Source of the DNA: Ornithodoros turicata
Taxonomy: Eukaryota; Arthropoda; Arachnida; Ixodida; Argasidae
Direction: 5' to 3'
Assembly: GCF_037126465.1 (NCBI RefSeq)
Contig: NC_088204.1
Span: 19,474,804 to 19,538,803 of the forward strand
Length of the DNA: 64,000 bases
The number at the start of each line of letters is the position of its first letter. Positions within the stretch are counted from its first letter, which is position 1. The position numbers and the translations under genes were made by a program. Below are positions 1-12,600 of this stretch, in pieces. The notes below the pieces were generated by a model. That model saw nothing but the letters and a program-made list of their open reading frames with translations. It was not told where the DNA came from and made no database searches.

Positions 1-314
1 TTTTGTGAATCGAGAACCACACTTTTTTTTTTCTTCCTCAAGCACTGTTTATGGAACAGGTGCTTTCTCATTTGAAAATTTTGATGAATAGACCTGCAAG
101 AATTCTGTTTCCCCCTTTCTGGTGCTGTGTTAAACAAAGGAAAACTTGACCATTGCAATTTTTTGCATTGAAATATCACACAGAACTAATACCTATAGCA
201 TTAAAGAGCTAGCGGAACGAAATACAACCAGCTCTTAATGTTTCACAATTTGTTTGTTTGTTTGTTCAGCTTCATACATATGACATGACGAACAGAAATT
301 GATGGTGTAGTATA

Positions 315-440
315 CAGGGGCAGATTCAGACCCTCGGTCTTGGGTGAGGGGAGGCAGTTTCTTTGTCGGAGCGTGTAGTGGGGAGGGGTGAGAGGGAAGC
401 CCAATGTATAAGCGAATGGTCCCCCCTGGATCTGCCTATG
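315..440. mobile_element. hAT-type MITE, CAGGGGC family, copy 1
   Basis: The element begins CAGGGGCAGATTCAG and its other end, read in reverse complement, begins CATAGGCAGATCCAG, so the ends are imperfect inverted repeats of about 15 bp. It is flanked on both sides by the same octamer GTAGTATA (307-314 and 441-448). An 8-bp target duplication with ends starting CAGGG is the hallmark of hAT transposons. At 126 bp it has no coding capacity and would depend on a transposase made elsewhere. Related copies lie at 41949-42097 and 60368-60532. Confidence 0.85.
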
Positions 441-937
441 GTAGTATATGCTTACGAAACAGAAAAGTTGCAAAATTTGTTCTTCCACAAGGAAAAACAA
501 GTAGCAAAGCTTGTTTATGTGGGTCCAATGTAGGGTGTCACAGAATATATATATAAAAAAAAGAAAAAGAAATTCTACATTAATTTATTTAATTTGCACT
601 GGTTTCTAGTAGTCAATGCATTATTCATTGCAATTATTCGAAGCAGTGCATTTCTGAGCATGCAAAATTTCACAACTTACCAAGTGTTACCCACCTGAGG
701 TTCGGGCAACAGGAGACCAGCCAGGGAAACGAGGCTCTTAGTTCTCAAAATGTCAGGAAACAGCTGTCCTAATTTTTGCTTTGTGGCAAAGCGTAAACTT
801 GACTTGGTTTAGCTCGAGACGATCTTTAAAGGCCCCACCAAATTTCTCAAACGTTACAGGCAAGATTGAACCACAGAAGCATTCCCATTATGATATTCTA
901 TTTTGTTACCCATACAAGATGCGGCAAAAAGCCAATG

Positions 938-1173
938 GACGAGTTCAGAAAATCCAAGTGCTCTTTGTGCACGCATTGCATCCTGGGGACTTGCTGAGTG
1001 GGAGAACGAAGAACAATCCTTCACATTTCGCTTTCGCTGACCTTGACACCTCATGGACAATAGACCGGTAGGGGAGAAATCGGAACAGTTTGGAGGCCAC
1101 CCGTTTCTTTTGTATTAGTAAACTCCCACAGTTCAAAGCGGTGCTAAGCACTCTGGGATTTTCTGAATTTGTC
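938..1173. mobile_element. MITE family B, copy 1
   Basis: The left end reads GACGAGTTCAGAAAATCC and the right end is its near inverted repeat, AGCACTCTGGGATTTTCTGA. The internal sequence is shared with copies at 50730-51360 and 61552-61775. There is no coding potential beyond chance frames. The superfamily is not assigned because I could not define a clean target duplication. Confidence 0.65.
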
Positions 1174-1224
1174 TATTCGCAAAACTTTGTTGACCCTCAT
1201 GTTAAGGGAGAGATGCCCCGCCTG

Positions 1225-1272
1225 AGTGTGGCCGACTACGGCAAGGAGTTCCGTCACTATCACCACCACACG
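1225..1272 (+). repeat. LINE/SINE 3'-tail fragment
   Basis: The stretch GTGGCCGACTACGGCAAGGA followed by CACCACCAC resembles the shared tail of the SINE at 16350-16610 and the LINE end at 51943-51983. It is short and diverged, so this is a tentative match. Confidence 0.35.
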
Positions 1273-1440
1273 AATGTGTGTGTGTAACCAGAGGAGTGGT
1301 TTCCCTCCCCAAATGGTACCTTTGGTAGTGCATTGGAGAGAGGGAAACAAGGGGAAATCTTCCTCTCCCATGTAAAGTCCCCATAGAACCCCTCCCGAAA
1401 TATTTTTCTGGTTACGCCGCTGTGTGCAGTAGACTCTCAT

Positions 1441-2165
1441 TAATTCAAACTTGGATATTTCGTACTTTTAGGCTAATTGAAACAGATTTGGGCTTTTTGT
1501 TATGTAGCCCAGTATGTTTTCATCTATTTTAACGGTCCCTTATAAAATGTTCCCACTGGCAGAAAGCTTCTGCGTTTTGGTGATGCTCGAGACAGCAGTC
1601 TTTGGACACATTGCTCTGTCTGTACTAAAGAAGTCTCACAAGGAACTGTATTCAAAGCTGAGGACCTTTGTATTGACTTAACAGTCAGTCATAGATGAGT
1701 TTATTTTAATTACCTATCCATTTGCAGACTTAAAAGGTGTGCTTTGGATGCATAGCTAGTCATGCAACTAATTAATTTGTCTTTCAACATACATTGAGAT
1801 GAAGTTTTGTAAATTCAAACAAAAATCTGACAGCAAACGCAATTACATCACTGTTTGTACCATACCACTACAGTTCGAGTAATAGAGCATTTACTGAATT
1901 TAGCATACTGAAAGCCATTCCACCCGAATTCGCGTGAATTTAGGGCGAATGTTGATTTCCTCAGATTTTGACCCCCTGAATTACGAAAAAAATATTTCCC
2001 GAAAACTTCAGGCTCTACCAATAAGTGTGTTGGTTACGAAAACCAGTCTAGAAATCAACTCCACCTCCACTGCTCACCTCCACCTGCTGCAGTGTGGAAT
2101 CAAGCAAACAGCTTGCAAGTACAGTACTTAATAAAATACACCAGTGTACAAAAGCATTCATCCAT
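1441..2165. other. No gene seen; AT-rich flank
   Basis: I see no exon-like frame, RNA gene or clear repeat here. The preceding stretch 1290-1430 has weak inverted ends (GTAACCAG..CTGGTTAC) that could be an old MITE, but no target duplication could be found. Confidence 0.5.
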
Positions 2166-2168
2166 TAT

Positions 2169-2174
2169 TTTATT
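2169..2174 (-). terminator. Candidate poly(A) signal for the elongase mRNA
   Basis: AATAAA on the minus strand lies about 1.1 kb downstream of the elongase stop codon. If it is used, the 3' UTR would run from 3285 to about 2150. It was chosen only because it is a canonical hexamer in an AT-rich stretch, and other sites are possible. Confidence 0.35.
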
Positions 2175-3285
2175 TCAATGTCTCAACAGTAATGCACAGC
2201 ACAGTTTGGTTGGCAAATGGATGCCATGCTAAGGCCCAACTGCAGTGGAAAGTACTAGTAAAAAAAATCTTTTGATTAGACTTCCCTCTCAATGCATAGA
2301 TAACTTTTTACACTGTATACAAAACTAGCCTTTGCTAAATAGAAACTGGAATTCCTAGGCAATCACAACGTAACCTCTTAAAAATCACATCCAGTCGTAG
2401 CATTCATTCCCTCTGTGTACTGTGTCACGTCTGTAGGTACTATATAAGTATTACATATGTATAAAATTAGTGCTAAAAACTATAACCAAAGCCTCAGCGG
2501 GTGCTTGTCCTCCCAGTTTGCTCACAAACCGCAGAGGAGAACCACAACTTAAGTACCGGTAAAGATACAACCAATTTTCTGTGTCACTACTTCCACAGCG
2601 TCAACGGATGCGCGTCCACCACTCTACAATCCTGCCCGCACAGATTCCCTTGTGATTTGGTCCCAGCACAGAAACCTCTTGCAAGCAGCAAAGGAAACAA
2701 AGGGGGGGAGAACATGTTGCAACTTCCAATACACACGTGTGTTTCTCGAAACTTGGCAAAAGGCACATGGAAAAAGTGTTACACTTTCCGGTACACACCA
2801 CGCGAGCGACGGTTGTTCGGGTTACTGTTCGTTGGTTGCTAACTTGCATGTGCGTGCTACGTCTCCCACTGACGGGCAGTGCTGCCGGTGGGGGGGGGGC
2901 TAGAGAGCTGTCACAAAGTTCTTTTTATGTCCTTTTTTTGCGAATGAAGGATTTTTGGAAAGGTTATTGGGTGAGAATTAGATTTAACATGACAAACATT
3001 AAAACAGGTGAGAACACAGTAGAAAAAAAAAAAAAAGACAGTCCCCCGCGTCCCTTTGAGCAAAAAAACTGTCGTCCTTGCCTCTTTTGCCTGTCCAAAT
3101 GAGGGGGAGCACGATTAAATACCCGTTGTTCGTGGCTGTGCAGAGCGCCACCTCTGAGGAAAAGCAGACAAGAGAGCACCACGCGGGCGGGCGCCAGTGC
3201 CCGGGGCGAAGGAGACCCTCCGCTCTACAGAGTCCGAGGATCGGTACATAACTGTCCACCGAGCACAGCTCCCGTTTGTCACACG

Positions 3286-3618
3286 TCACTCGTGCTTCTT
3301 GGATTTTTCTGCTTCCTCCTCCCAATCCTGAAGTCCATTGAGGTGGCAGTAGCCGTTGAGAAAGCTGCCGTTTCTGGATGTGCCATTCTTCGACATTCCA
3401 TTCTTGCCTGGCGTGGCACCGTTCTTCTTTGATGTTCCATTGGCCACTGCACCCTTGACTGATCGCTTCTTCCAGTAGGTGTTTTTGTAGAAGTCCCAGA
3501 AGAGGAACCAGAACATAACTGCATGGAAACCGATCCACCACATGAAGCCCCTTGGGTAGTTGCAGTCAGGGCGGAAAAGCAGTTGGAAGGAATGGACGAA
3601 GATGGCAATGAACTGGAC
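3286..3618 (-). CDS. Elongase exon 6 and stop
   Basis: The acceptor is TGCATTTCAG ending at 3619. It encodes residues 211-320: VQFIAIFVHSFQLLF, the last membrane segments, a tail with seven NG dipeptides, an acidic patch (DWEEEAEK) and the terminal KKHE. Confidence 0.93.
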   Translation of the reverse strand, partial: VQFIAIFVHSFQLLFRPDCNYPRGFMWWIGFHAVMFWFLFWDFYKNTYWKKRSVKGAVANGTSKKNGATPGKNGMSKNGTSRNGSFLNGYCHLNGLQDWEEEAEKSKKHE

Positions 3619-6600
3619 CTGAAATGCAGAAAGTGTGTTAAAGAAGCATCTGACTGATACAGGAACGATGTGCGTTTTGTCATGCTGATCTCAAATATGA
3701 CGTCGTATTTGAAATATCTTCATTACAAGATATTAAAATTCGAAAAACAGGTCTCGCTACTTATCAATCATCAAGTTTAATCATCGGGACTTTCTGGAAA
3801 ATAAGATTTTCAAGTACACTTTTTTTATGCACAAAATTTCTCAGAGGCAGGCTTGATGACCTTTCAAAAAAACGTGGTGAAAATGATTTCTCCTGAGCAC
3901 AAAAAAATCAGTAATTCTTAACAAACATAGCTTCAGCTCCTAGAAAATTTATTCACAATTGCAATGGTATGGAACAGTTTGCCGAGTAAATGCTGAGAGA
4001 TACGGGTGGAGTGGCTGGCTAAACTGAAATTTCTAGCCTATGTACAGCCAACCAGATGCAAACATTTTATTTTATTGGGGTCACATTCTTACAATAAAAA
4101 TGCTTTTGAAAAAGCAACTTTTTGGGCACCTTTGACTTTTGGACTGTCACCCCACAAGTTTGAGAATGGCATCTGACATTACGCATGTCGACATCACCAC
4201 AGTAGAGGAACTACAAAATGCATCATGAACTATTTTTCAAAACGCGTTCCACCTTCTGGCGTCTCTCAATGCCACAAACATCATTTTGATGTTTCACACG
4301 GGCCACAAGTTACATTGCAACAACTTTTAAGACAGGTTTTTTAGAGCCGATAGACAAGACAGTTGCAGACAGATTTTTCAGACTCCTAAAATTCGGACTT
4401 TCTAATATTTAGGACAAAAGTTGTGGTTTTATCAGACGCCCCATTGAGCCAATGTAGTTTGACGTCCGAAAATTCGGACTGTTTTTCGCAGGTACGGTTC
4501 GATTTTTCATACATATTCGCCTCGATTTCCCTTCGCCTTTGCTAACGGTGCGTGCGGACGCAAAGTTTACGCGTGCGCACCACAAGCACCCATAAACAAG
4601 CTATTCTTGGAGACTAGAAGTGAAACCACGAAATGATGTCTGCGCCTTCAAGTGATTCTGAGGGTGTCTCGATCGACTTCGTGGATACTGACGAATGCGG
4701 TGAAGACGAACATGTCGGCAGCACTGAGACCGCGACTGATTCTTCAACGGTGACGCAGTACAGTCAACATTGTCTTCGGCGATGTCAGAAGGATCCAAAA
4801 GATTGCACCCGATTGAAGATTACATCCAAAAAGCTGGACAGAAAGTTCACGCACGAGAAGAGGGGTGTTACGTTCATCGATACAGAGTACAGAACCTCCA
4901 GGCGATACGTTTAGAGTTCTTGCCTCCGAATACAACAAGTGTCCTGCAGCCTATGGACCAAGAAGGTTCTCTACCGGTCCCACCTGTGCATGCTACAAAA
5001 ACGAAACTCAGTTTTGTTTTTTTTTCGTCCGATTTTTCGAACTCTGTGGGGTATCCAAAAAATTGTCCAAAACAAGTCCGAAAATTGAGCAGTCCGAAGA
5101 AAAGAATTTCGCTTCAAAATAAACTTTACAAAGCACTGGTAGGCTGGAAAAATTCATCGATGTTTTCCTAACATGCGCCCAGCTCTGCCTGATAACATCA
5201 GCTTCTATATACGCTGAGAGGCACCGCAGTCACCAAGTCGGCTTCACCTAACACATGTGCGCTTTAGGTGGAGCCCGCTTTACAGCGCTGTTGCGCGACT
5301 CTCAGGCGGACAGCACGTGCAGGGCCTTTTGAATCAAGCAGTTTGCCAAGAACAAAGACGCAAAACATTACGACAGACCTGTTCTACTCAGAGGAATGGA
5401 AAATGAACAATCACTGCCTATTTTTTGCTTCAATATTTGAGTTGGTTGATTTCTTTTGATACAAATATTTTCCATCATCCCAAGAGAGAAATTCGCTGGC
5501 TGGACAAAAGAAGTCCGAAATTTTGGACGTTCTTATACATCAAATCTATGAGACCCGCGGCCGTTCCGCGAATGAGTCCGAATACAGTTGCCGTCCGATT
5601 TTTCGGGCTCGGCGGGGATCGCGCTAAAGTCCGAATAATTGAGCAGTCCGAAAAAACGAATTTTGCTTCAAAATAAACTTTACTAAGCACTAAAGGCAGG
5701 AAAAGTTTGTCGATGCTTTCCTAACGCGCTTCCAGCTCTGCCTGATAACATCAGCTTCTATTTCCCGAAGCGACATTTCGTCACTGTACACTGACAGAGG
5801 CACCGCCGTCATCAAGTCCACAAGTCGGCTTCACCTACCGCACGTCTGCTTTAGGTGAAGCCTGCTTTACAGCGCTGTCGCACGACTCACGGGCCAAAAA
5901 CGAAGACGCAAAAGCGTTACAACAGACCTCTTCTACTCAGAGGAAAGAAAAACGAAAAATTGTTGCCTATATTTTTTCTTCAATATTTTAGTTGGTTGAT
6001 TTCTTTTGATGCGAATTTGAGAACGATACCAATATTTTCCGTCACTCCAAGAGAGAAATTTGCTGGTTGGGCAAACGGAGTCCGAAATATCGAGCGACGG
6101 GGCTGCATGGTGTCCGAAATTTTGGACGTTCTTATACATCAACTGTATGGGACCCGCGGCCGTTCTGCGAACGAGTCCAAATAATCGAGCATGTCCGAAA
6201 AACCGGGGTCCGAAAAATCGGTCGGCGACTGTAATCTTAAACTGTAAAGTTACGCTTGTCGCCGCGCTTCATATTCTTGCAGATGCGTGGGAAGCAGTGT
6301 AAGGGAGTACTATAGCGAACAGTTTTCGTCACGCCGGATTTTGCAAGGACAGTATGCAAGTATGGAGTACAAGCACCGTTGCCATCGCCATCAGCGACGA
6401 CGGTGGCATTGGTGGCGGCTACCTGGCATTGGTACAGTACCTCCGAAGCTCAGGTATGACAATATGTATGCAAGTGTAACGTTTGAGCCGTACGCCGAAG
6501 TAGATGAGTGTGCAGAATTTTGTGCCAAAATGACTAATGGGCTAATCGTTTCACAAGACCTCGACCTGCCAGCGGAAGGCTCCGCCGATAACGACGACGA

Positions 6601-9600
6601 TGCGAGTGCTATTGCGACTCCAACGGCAGCAATACTTGAGGCCATCGGTAAGCTCGGAAACGTCTACCGTGACAACATGACATTAGGCGAAATACGAGCA
6701 GCAAAGCACACTCGCATTGATAGTTTTTTTGTGCTTCTGAGTTTTCTTTAATAAAAATCATTTTGCGAGAGATTTCTGTCATTGAAAAGTCTGACTGCTC
6801 GATAATTCGGACAGATTTTGTGGCTTTTAGAAGTCTGAAAAATCGGTCGGCAACCGTATTCGTGTGGAATGTCCTGTTGAAACATATTTGGCCATCCCTT
6901 CCAGAAGTCTTCAATAACTGACATGACACTACTGTAATACAATGGTGACATGATGTAACAAGGATCTGCACGGTGTAGCATGTCTCAATTAGGGTTCTTC
7001 GTTTTCGGGTTAAACCCGACTTGTCACGATAGTTCCCCCAGTTTTCTAGAATTCGGGTAAAACCCAATATCTACCCGAAATCCTTGCGGTCCTTCAACTT
7101 GTCGTTCTAAGTAAATTGTCGGAAAAGTGGATCATAATTTTCAGCAAAGAGAGCTATTTGTGACAACCTATTTGTCCTTTTATAATCCTCTCCTTCAGGG
7201 GTCAAAGATGAGCTTTTGTGGAGCAAGGGCAAGTGTTTGAATACCGCTGTCATTAACTGTCCCAGTTCAGAGCGGAAATATAAAGCTTCTTGTTTCTCGT
7301 CCCAGTGTCACAGCAGCGTCTTGTTTCATATGCCATTCGTTTCAGAAAAAAATTCCCGGACGACATGTCAAACAGAGATCGTAGCGCCCGATTTCTCCCC
7401 GAATTCTCGTGTGTAAATAGCACACGATTTTTTCCCCCTCATGCATGCATGTTGCCAAATCGAAGCATGCTGACCTAAAATGAAAACACGACGTACAGAG
7501 CAACGGTAGTATGCACCAAAAAATGCGCTACGACAAAATTTCAGTGCTCGGAAACACATGGATTGCAAGTATTCCGACACGATAACAGAGTAGCAACAGA
7601 GGGCTCCCTTCAGTGAAGTATGCGTGACATCACAACCCTCGGGCGACTGGAGTTGATTTTTTGACGGCAAGTTTCCACTAACCCAGATTTTTCGCTCAAC
7701 AAGGGTTGCTCGCAAGTTATCCGGGAATAGGTACTCCTGTAAAGCCACTTTGAATGCTCGAAGTGAAGGCTTTTGAAATAAAGTGGGTTTATGCCATTCA
7801 CTAAAAATTCCGATTGCCTGATAACCCAGATTTTGTGGCCCCTAGAAGTCAGAAAAATCAGACAGACTGTACAAGGTTCAGATAAGCAGACCCCATGTGA
7901 TGCGTGACGGTTTTTGTTGCACTGAAGGAAGGAGAGAGGTGTGCCCATTCTGCCCAATGAACAATGTAACCCCTTGCTTTCACATTGCAAGGTTTTTAGT
8001 ATAGGTGAATTTGAAATAGAAAATGCATACTGACCATCTGTATGGTGGTCATATGTTGCTTCCACCAGAGGTATTTTGCCATCTGTGGTCCAATGGCTGC
8101 CAGACCATAGTAGAAGTACATCAAAACGTGGACAAAGCTGTTTACAAATGCAAAGAAGGTGCTGTGGCCACCTGCAAAACGAAAAAATGCAAATCCACCG
8201 ATCATATAGTGTACACTGAACCAAGAGGAACAGCAGGTGCACAGCACATCTTCAATACCTACCCGGCGTGAATTTCACACCCCACCAAACGCTCATCGGA
8301 AGCATGCCGTGGTGGATGACATGGAGTGTTGAAATGTGCGTGAATTTCTTCCGTAGCACAAAAAATATCTGTGAGAAAAAGTACTGAGTTAGGGTTCTTC
8401 AAACGACAGCCATCTACCCAATTTATTGTATAATTATAATTATTATTTATAATCATTTATTGCATGCCATTATGAACACTAGGTCTTTTTCAAGTGAACT
8501 ACACAAGGGAGGTTTCCGTACAATAATATATACACACTTCCAACTTTGTCCTTTGTCTTAAGATATCACCCCAACCGCATAAAGCCTTGCGTAGTTTGCC
8601 TTCAGCATTTCACACAATACATTATCTAAAATGCCAACGTTCTGTGTGCAGGTAAACCACCTGTTCTATTTTTGTAATGCAGCAAATGTGTGCCTCACTT
8701 TCTGTCTTGTCTGCTTCTACACCATCAGGCTCCCCATTTATAATGCATTTGTAGGCAAGTAGACTTTTTCATCTCAGAACTCTTATCTTATCTTCTTATA
8801 TATATCTTCTTATAATATCTTATTTCGATTTGAACAGCACACTTTCAACACGTGTAACATCCTGGTTTATACCTCAGTGAAATACCAAAGGTATGCTGGG
8901 TTTGCTCCTAACCGTTTTTCATGTTACGTGTGAAATACCAAAGGGAATTCTTCACCAGGAAGAGTTATTATCCTGAACACTCGTCAGGCAATAGCAAGTC
9001 ACAGAAGCTATTTGCTGCATCACAATATCTGCAGAAACTTTTTACTGCATAGCACAGAATTGCTAGATATAAATGCCCCTACACGTACATCGATGCAAGG
9101 CTACCGGGATGGTATCTGTCCTAAGAAGTTAGACTTCGCGTACTCTGAATAGAGTTTCAGAATAGGGTGTGTGAGACACAAGCGCCACAATGCATGTAGC
9201 AACCGCTCCCCGCACACGGCTTAACGAACAAAGTGTTCACAATGTACGAGTAGTGCAATTGTGTTTCCCGCTCGCAGCGCTGCTACGGCCTGCAACATAA
9301 TTTCAAGAAAAAAGAAAGCAAGAAATAAAAGAAAGCTAAAGGAAGTTGCATCATTAGTTGTAAAAATAATTTGTATCAGAAAACAAATTGTCTATTGGTA
9401 GTCATTATTGAGGCTACATGCTAGTTAAAAAAAATAAAATAAAAAATGTCCCAAAGTGTGGTTTCGGTTCTGACCATGTGCTGCCATTTCTTTGGAGCCG
9501 CACAGCACTGGGGTCCCCCCCCCCCCCCATTCTAAAACTCTCTAAAGCTACACACACAGGAATAATGCATAAATCAGATACTCACTGTGTCCATGAACTC

Positions 9601-12600
9601 CATGAATTTTGAAATGTAGTACCACCATGAGAGATGTGTCATCTGAGGAAAAAGAAAAATCGTATTGGTATTAGCCACGTGGCTCCTTGGGGTCGACTTA
9701 AAGGCTCGACGGAAGTGGCACGTACTAATATCGCTTCGTTACTGGCTGTGTAATCAACTGGCTGGCACTTCCAGTTGTAGTGGCCGAACCAGCCATAGAT
9801 GCCGAGCAGCAGGAAGATGATAAGGCTCACTCCAACCATGAAGAAGTTGTAGGCCACCATGAACCAACGTAGTTGCAAGGGCTCCCGATTCTTCATGATG
9901 GAGGGTCCGAGGACCTTCACAAAGTACGCGTATGACAGGCATATCGTCAGTGTTGGCCATGGGCTTTGCATAAACAGCCAGTCTTGTACCCGGTGATCTG
10001 GAAAAAGAAAAATGCACATTAACGGACTGCACACACCATGCGGGGGAAAAAAAAAAACTATTCTGTTGCACTGTAGAATGGCACCTACGAAGGCAGATCC
10101 TTTCCATTGCTCAGCATCGTGTGATGGATTATTTTGTGCTTTTCTCGATTTATTTATTTTTTTTGTTTGTTCATCCTTTTTTTCACAGTTACAGCTTCAT
10201 TAGCTGCTGTAGCAAAATAGTGAAATTCTCTCCACCTATCTGTTAAAGATACGGGAAATAATTGGGGATAAAACTAGTTTTTGCATGCTGCATGTCGCAG
10301 TATGCTTATCTTTTACAGAATTTGCAGACGAGAATACTGAATCTAAAGCTATGCACATAAAAATACATTCTGTAGAGTCAATGTTTGTTACTAATACAGT
10401 TTTCGTATATGTGCATGTGAAACAGGCACTCTAGATATCGAGAATGCAGCACACAATTATCATAAATACAAATTCCACAAAAAAGTGGAAAATTTTCACC
10501 GCAACAGCTTCTTGAATATATTGGAGGGTTTCACATTGCTACTGTAGGCCAAGAATTTGTTACCCTAGTGCAAGTCTGAAATTATTAGCAAAACACACTT
10601 TTTTCTTTCTGATTTGCCTGCTGTTAGAGTGACCAGGGTCTGACATCAACTAGTGAAGCATGCATTAATTGACCACCTGTAGGTAACATAGATGGAGTAA
10701 GCTCTCCCTATCTGACAAATGAAGGAAAGCTCCCTCCAGCTGAAGTCCTGTTACACGAAGTTAACCCGAGCTTATTGCAGGAACAGCAGCTGTGCTGCTG
10801 CTTCCCCAGGCATTCTTATTTTGACATGAATCAGATGAACTGCTTAACATGACAGGTGTTGCACATTGTACACACATATGCTTACATCACCGTACCTTGT
10901 GCCGCAGCTACTGCAACGCTGTTCTCCATATTTTGTAGTCTGCAACTCACGCCCATCTGGGAACGTACTAGTGAACTACCTGGCACATTCACGCATCCCA
11001 CCACTACCTATCGTAGCACCATTTTTCAGTATTTCAGCTTCATCTAAATATTGTTTACCAATTTGTGCTTTGCAGTGTACAGCTTCGATGTTTTTCTTAC
11101 CCGGAAGAGCCAATCATAGCATGTTCCAACAAGTGTGCTAGTTATAACAGGGTGTACAGTATGGGGACTATAGCCAACACCACCTACATAGAGAAAGCCT
11201 GCTTACTCATTGACGTAACTACAAAGAGTCAGTTAATCGGGATCAGTGTTTTCAACGGCGGTAGCCAATCACGAACGTGCTTTCAGCAGTCGTAGCCATG
11301 GGGACGATATAACCACAGTCGTCTGTAAGTAGCGATTGGAAAAAAACTACTAAACAGGAAAAGATTATAAAGCTCAAAACGGTCCCATATCTTTCTCAAG
11401 ACAGATTTTCTGGAAAGTGTGTTGCACTTTTTCTCTACATATCCAGGTCTGCAGGTTCCAAGTTAGCTCCAATGAGAGTTATTGAATTCACAGAACGGCG
11501 AACCGCAGTAGCAGACGAATTTTGACTATGTGTCCACATAGTGATGAGGGAGAGGAGGCAATAAGCAGGCCTTCTATACCTAGGTGGCGTTGAGTATAGT
11601 ACTCTTCATATTTACCACATAATAATAGATTGCAATGCACCTTGCATAATTACATCCAGATACATATGTAGATTTCAAAGGTTCATATCAAGTGGCGGAC
11701 CTAAACTAGACATGGTCCTTTTCATGTTCACGTTTCCAGTGGAGTTTGGTCTTATTTGTGTTTATCTGCGAACAACCGCAAAAACTGTGCCAAAGTTTTC
11801 CGCAATGAAAACATCCTTCCCTGAAATTTTTGCCACACTAAGAACAACGCCCAACACACACCAACCCAGCCACCCGTGTTTCTCGCACCGTAGCGACATT
11901 CTTTCTCAATTTAGAGTACCGAATTATCCGTAATGGTTTTAAAATAGACACTTGGCCACAAATTCATTCATTTCATTCATTTATTCAAATCTAGATGAAT
12001 TTTGAGAGCCAACGAATATGCGTCCAAGACTACGCCAAAAAGAGAGCTCCGTTCACCTTATCTTCCATTCATTCGCCGCATCCCTATTCCTGGATCCGAT
12101 AGCAAGCGCAAACTTCATTCATCGAGTGCTACTCGGAGGAGCGACGAAAAGGACGCGACATCGACCATGTGCGATACCGAAGCGCGAACGGTACCCGTCG
12201 GGAGCCAAAAAGGGGGTCACACCTCCAGTAACCTAGCTCGGAACTTAGGGTTAGGCGGGCACGAAGCTTTAAAAAAAATAATGAAAGGTCTTCGAGTACC
12301 ACTGGCTAACCGGTTTTCGCGCCTGGCACCAACGGTTCGGTTATCTCAACATTTCTCTCCCCGTTGACTCCACGGTGGTCATATGTGCTACTCCGGTTAA
12401 CCTTCCGCATCTGACCCTTCATTCAGTGGTTTTATGTGTTCAATGGAGAAACCTAGCTTCTCGCGGTGTTTTGCGGACGGAAACATAGCCATGCACTCCG
12501 GCGAGTAATGTATTTTTTTTTTCCACTGAGACGAATTTAACATTATGCGAGTCCGACAGCGAAAACAAACAAAATTTGCTTCGGGCTTTAGTAGTTTTGT

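Larger units (their letters stand above)
4633..6750 (+). pseudogene. Broken Tigger/CENP-B-like DDE transposase
   Basis: The phrase LPPNTTSVLQPMDQ (about 4921-4965) is a hallmark of pogo/Tigger DDE domains. Collinear remains resume after the insertions: LAALHILADAWEAV-like sequence at about 6250-6300 matches the usual post-DDE helix region. A C-terminal acidic stretch then ends near TRIDSFF (about 6710-6730), reminiscent of the family's terminal motif. The N-terminal DNA-binding domain and most of the DDE core are missing and the frame is broken, so no active enzyme is expected. Confidence 0.7.
4360..6856 (+). mobile_element. pogo/Tigger-like DNA transposon, degenerate, in elongase intron 5
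   Basis: The left end starts CAGTTGCAGACAGATTTTTC and the right end, in reverse complement, starts CGGTTGCCGACCGATTTTTC; the match continues for about 33 bp with a few differences. CAGT-type ends are typical of pogo/Tigger elements, which target TA. A TA follows the right end at 6857-6858, while the left flank is GA. The interior holds remains of a Tigger-type transposase interrupted by two shorter copies of the same family. Confidence 0.75.
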
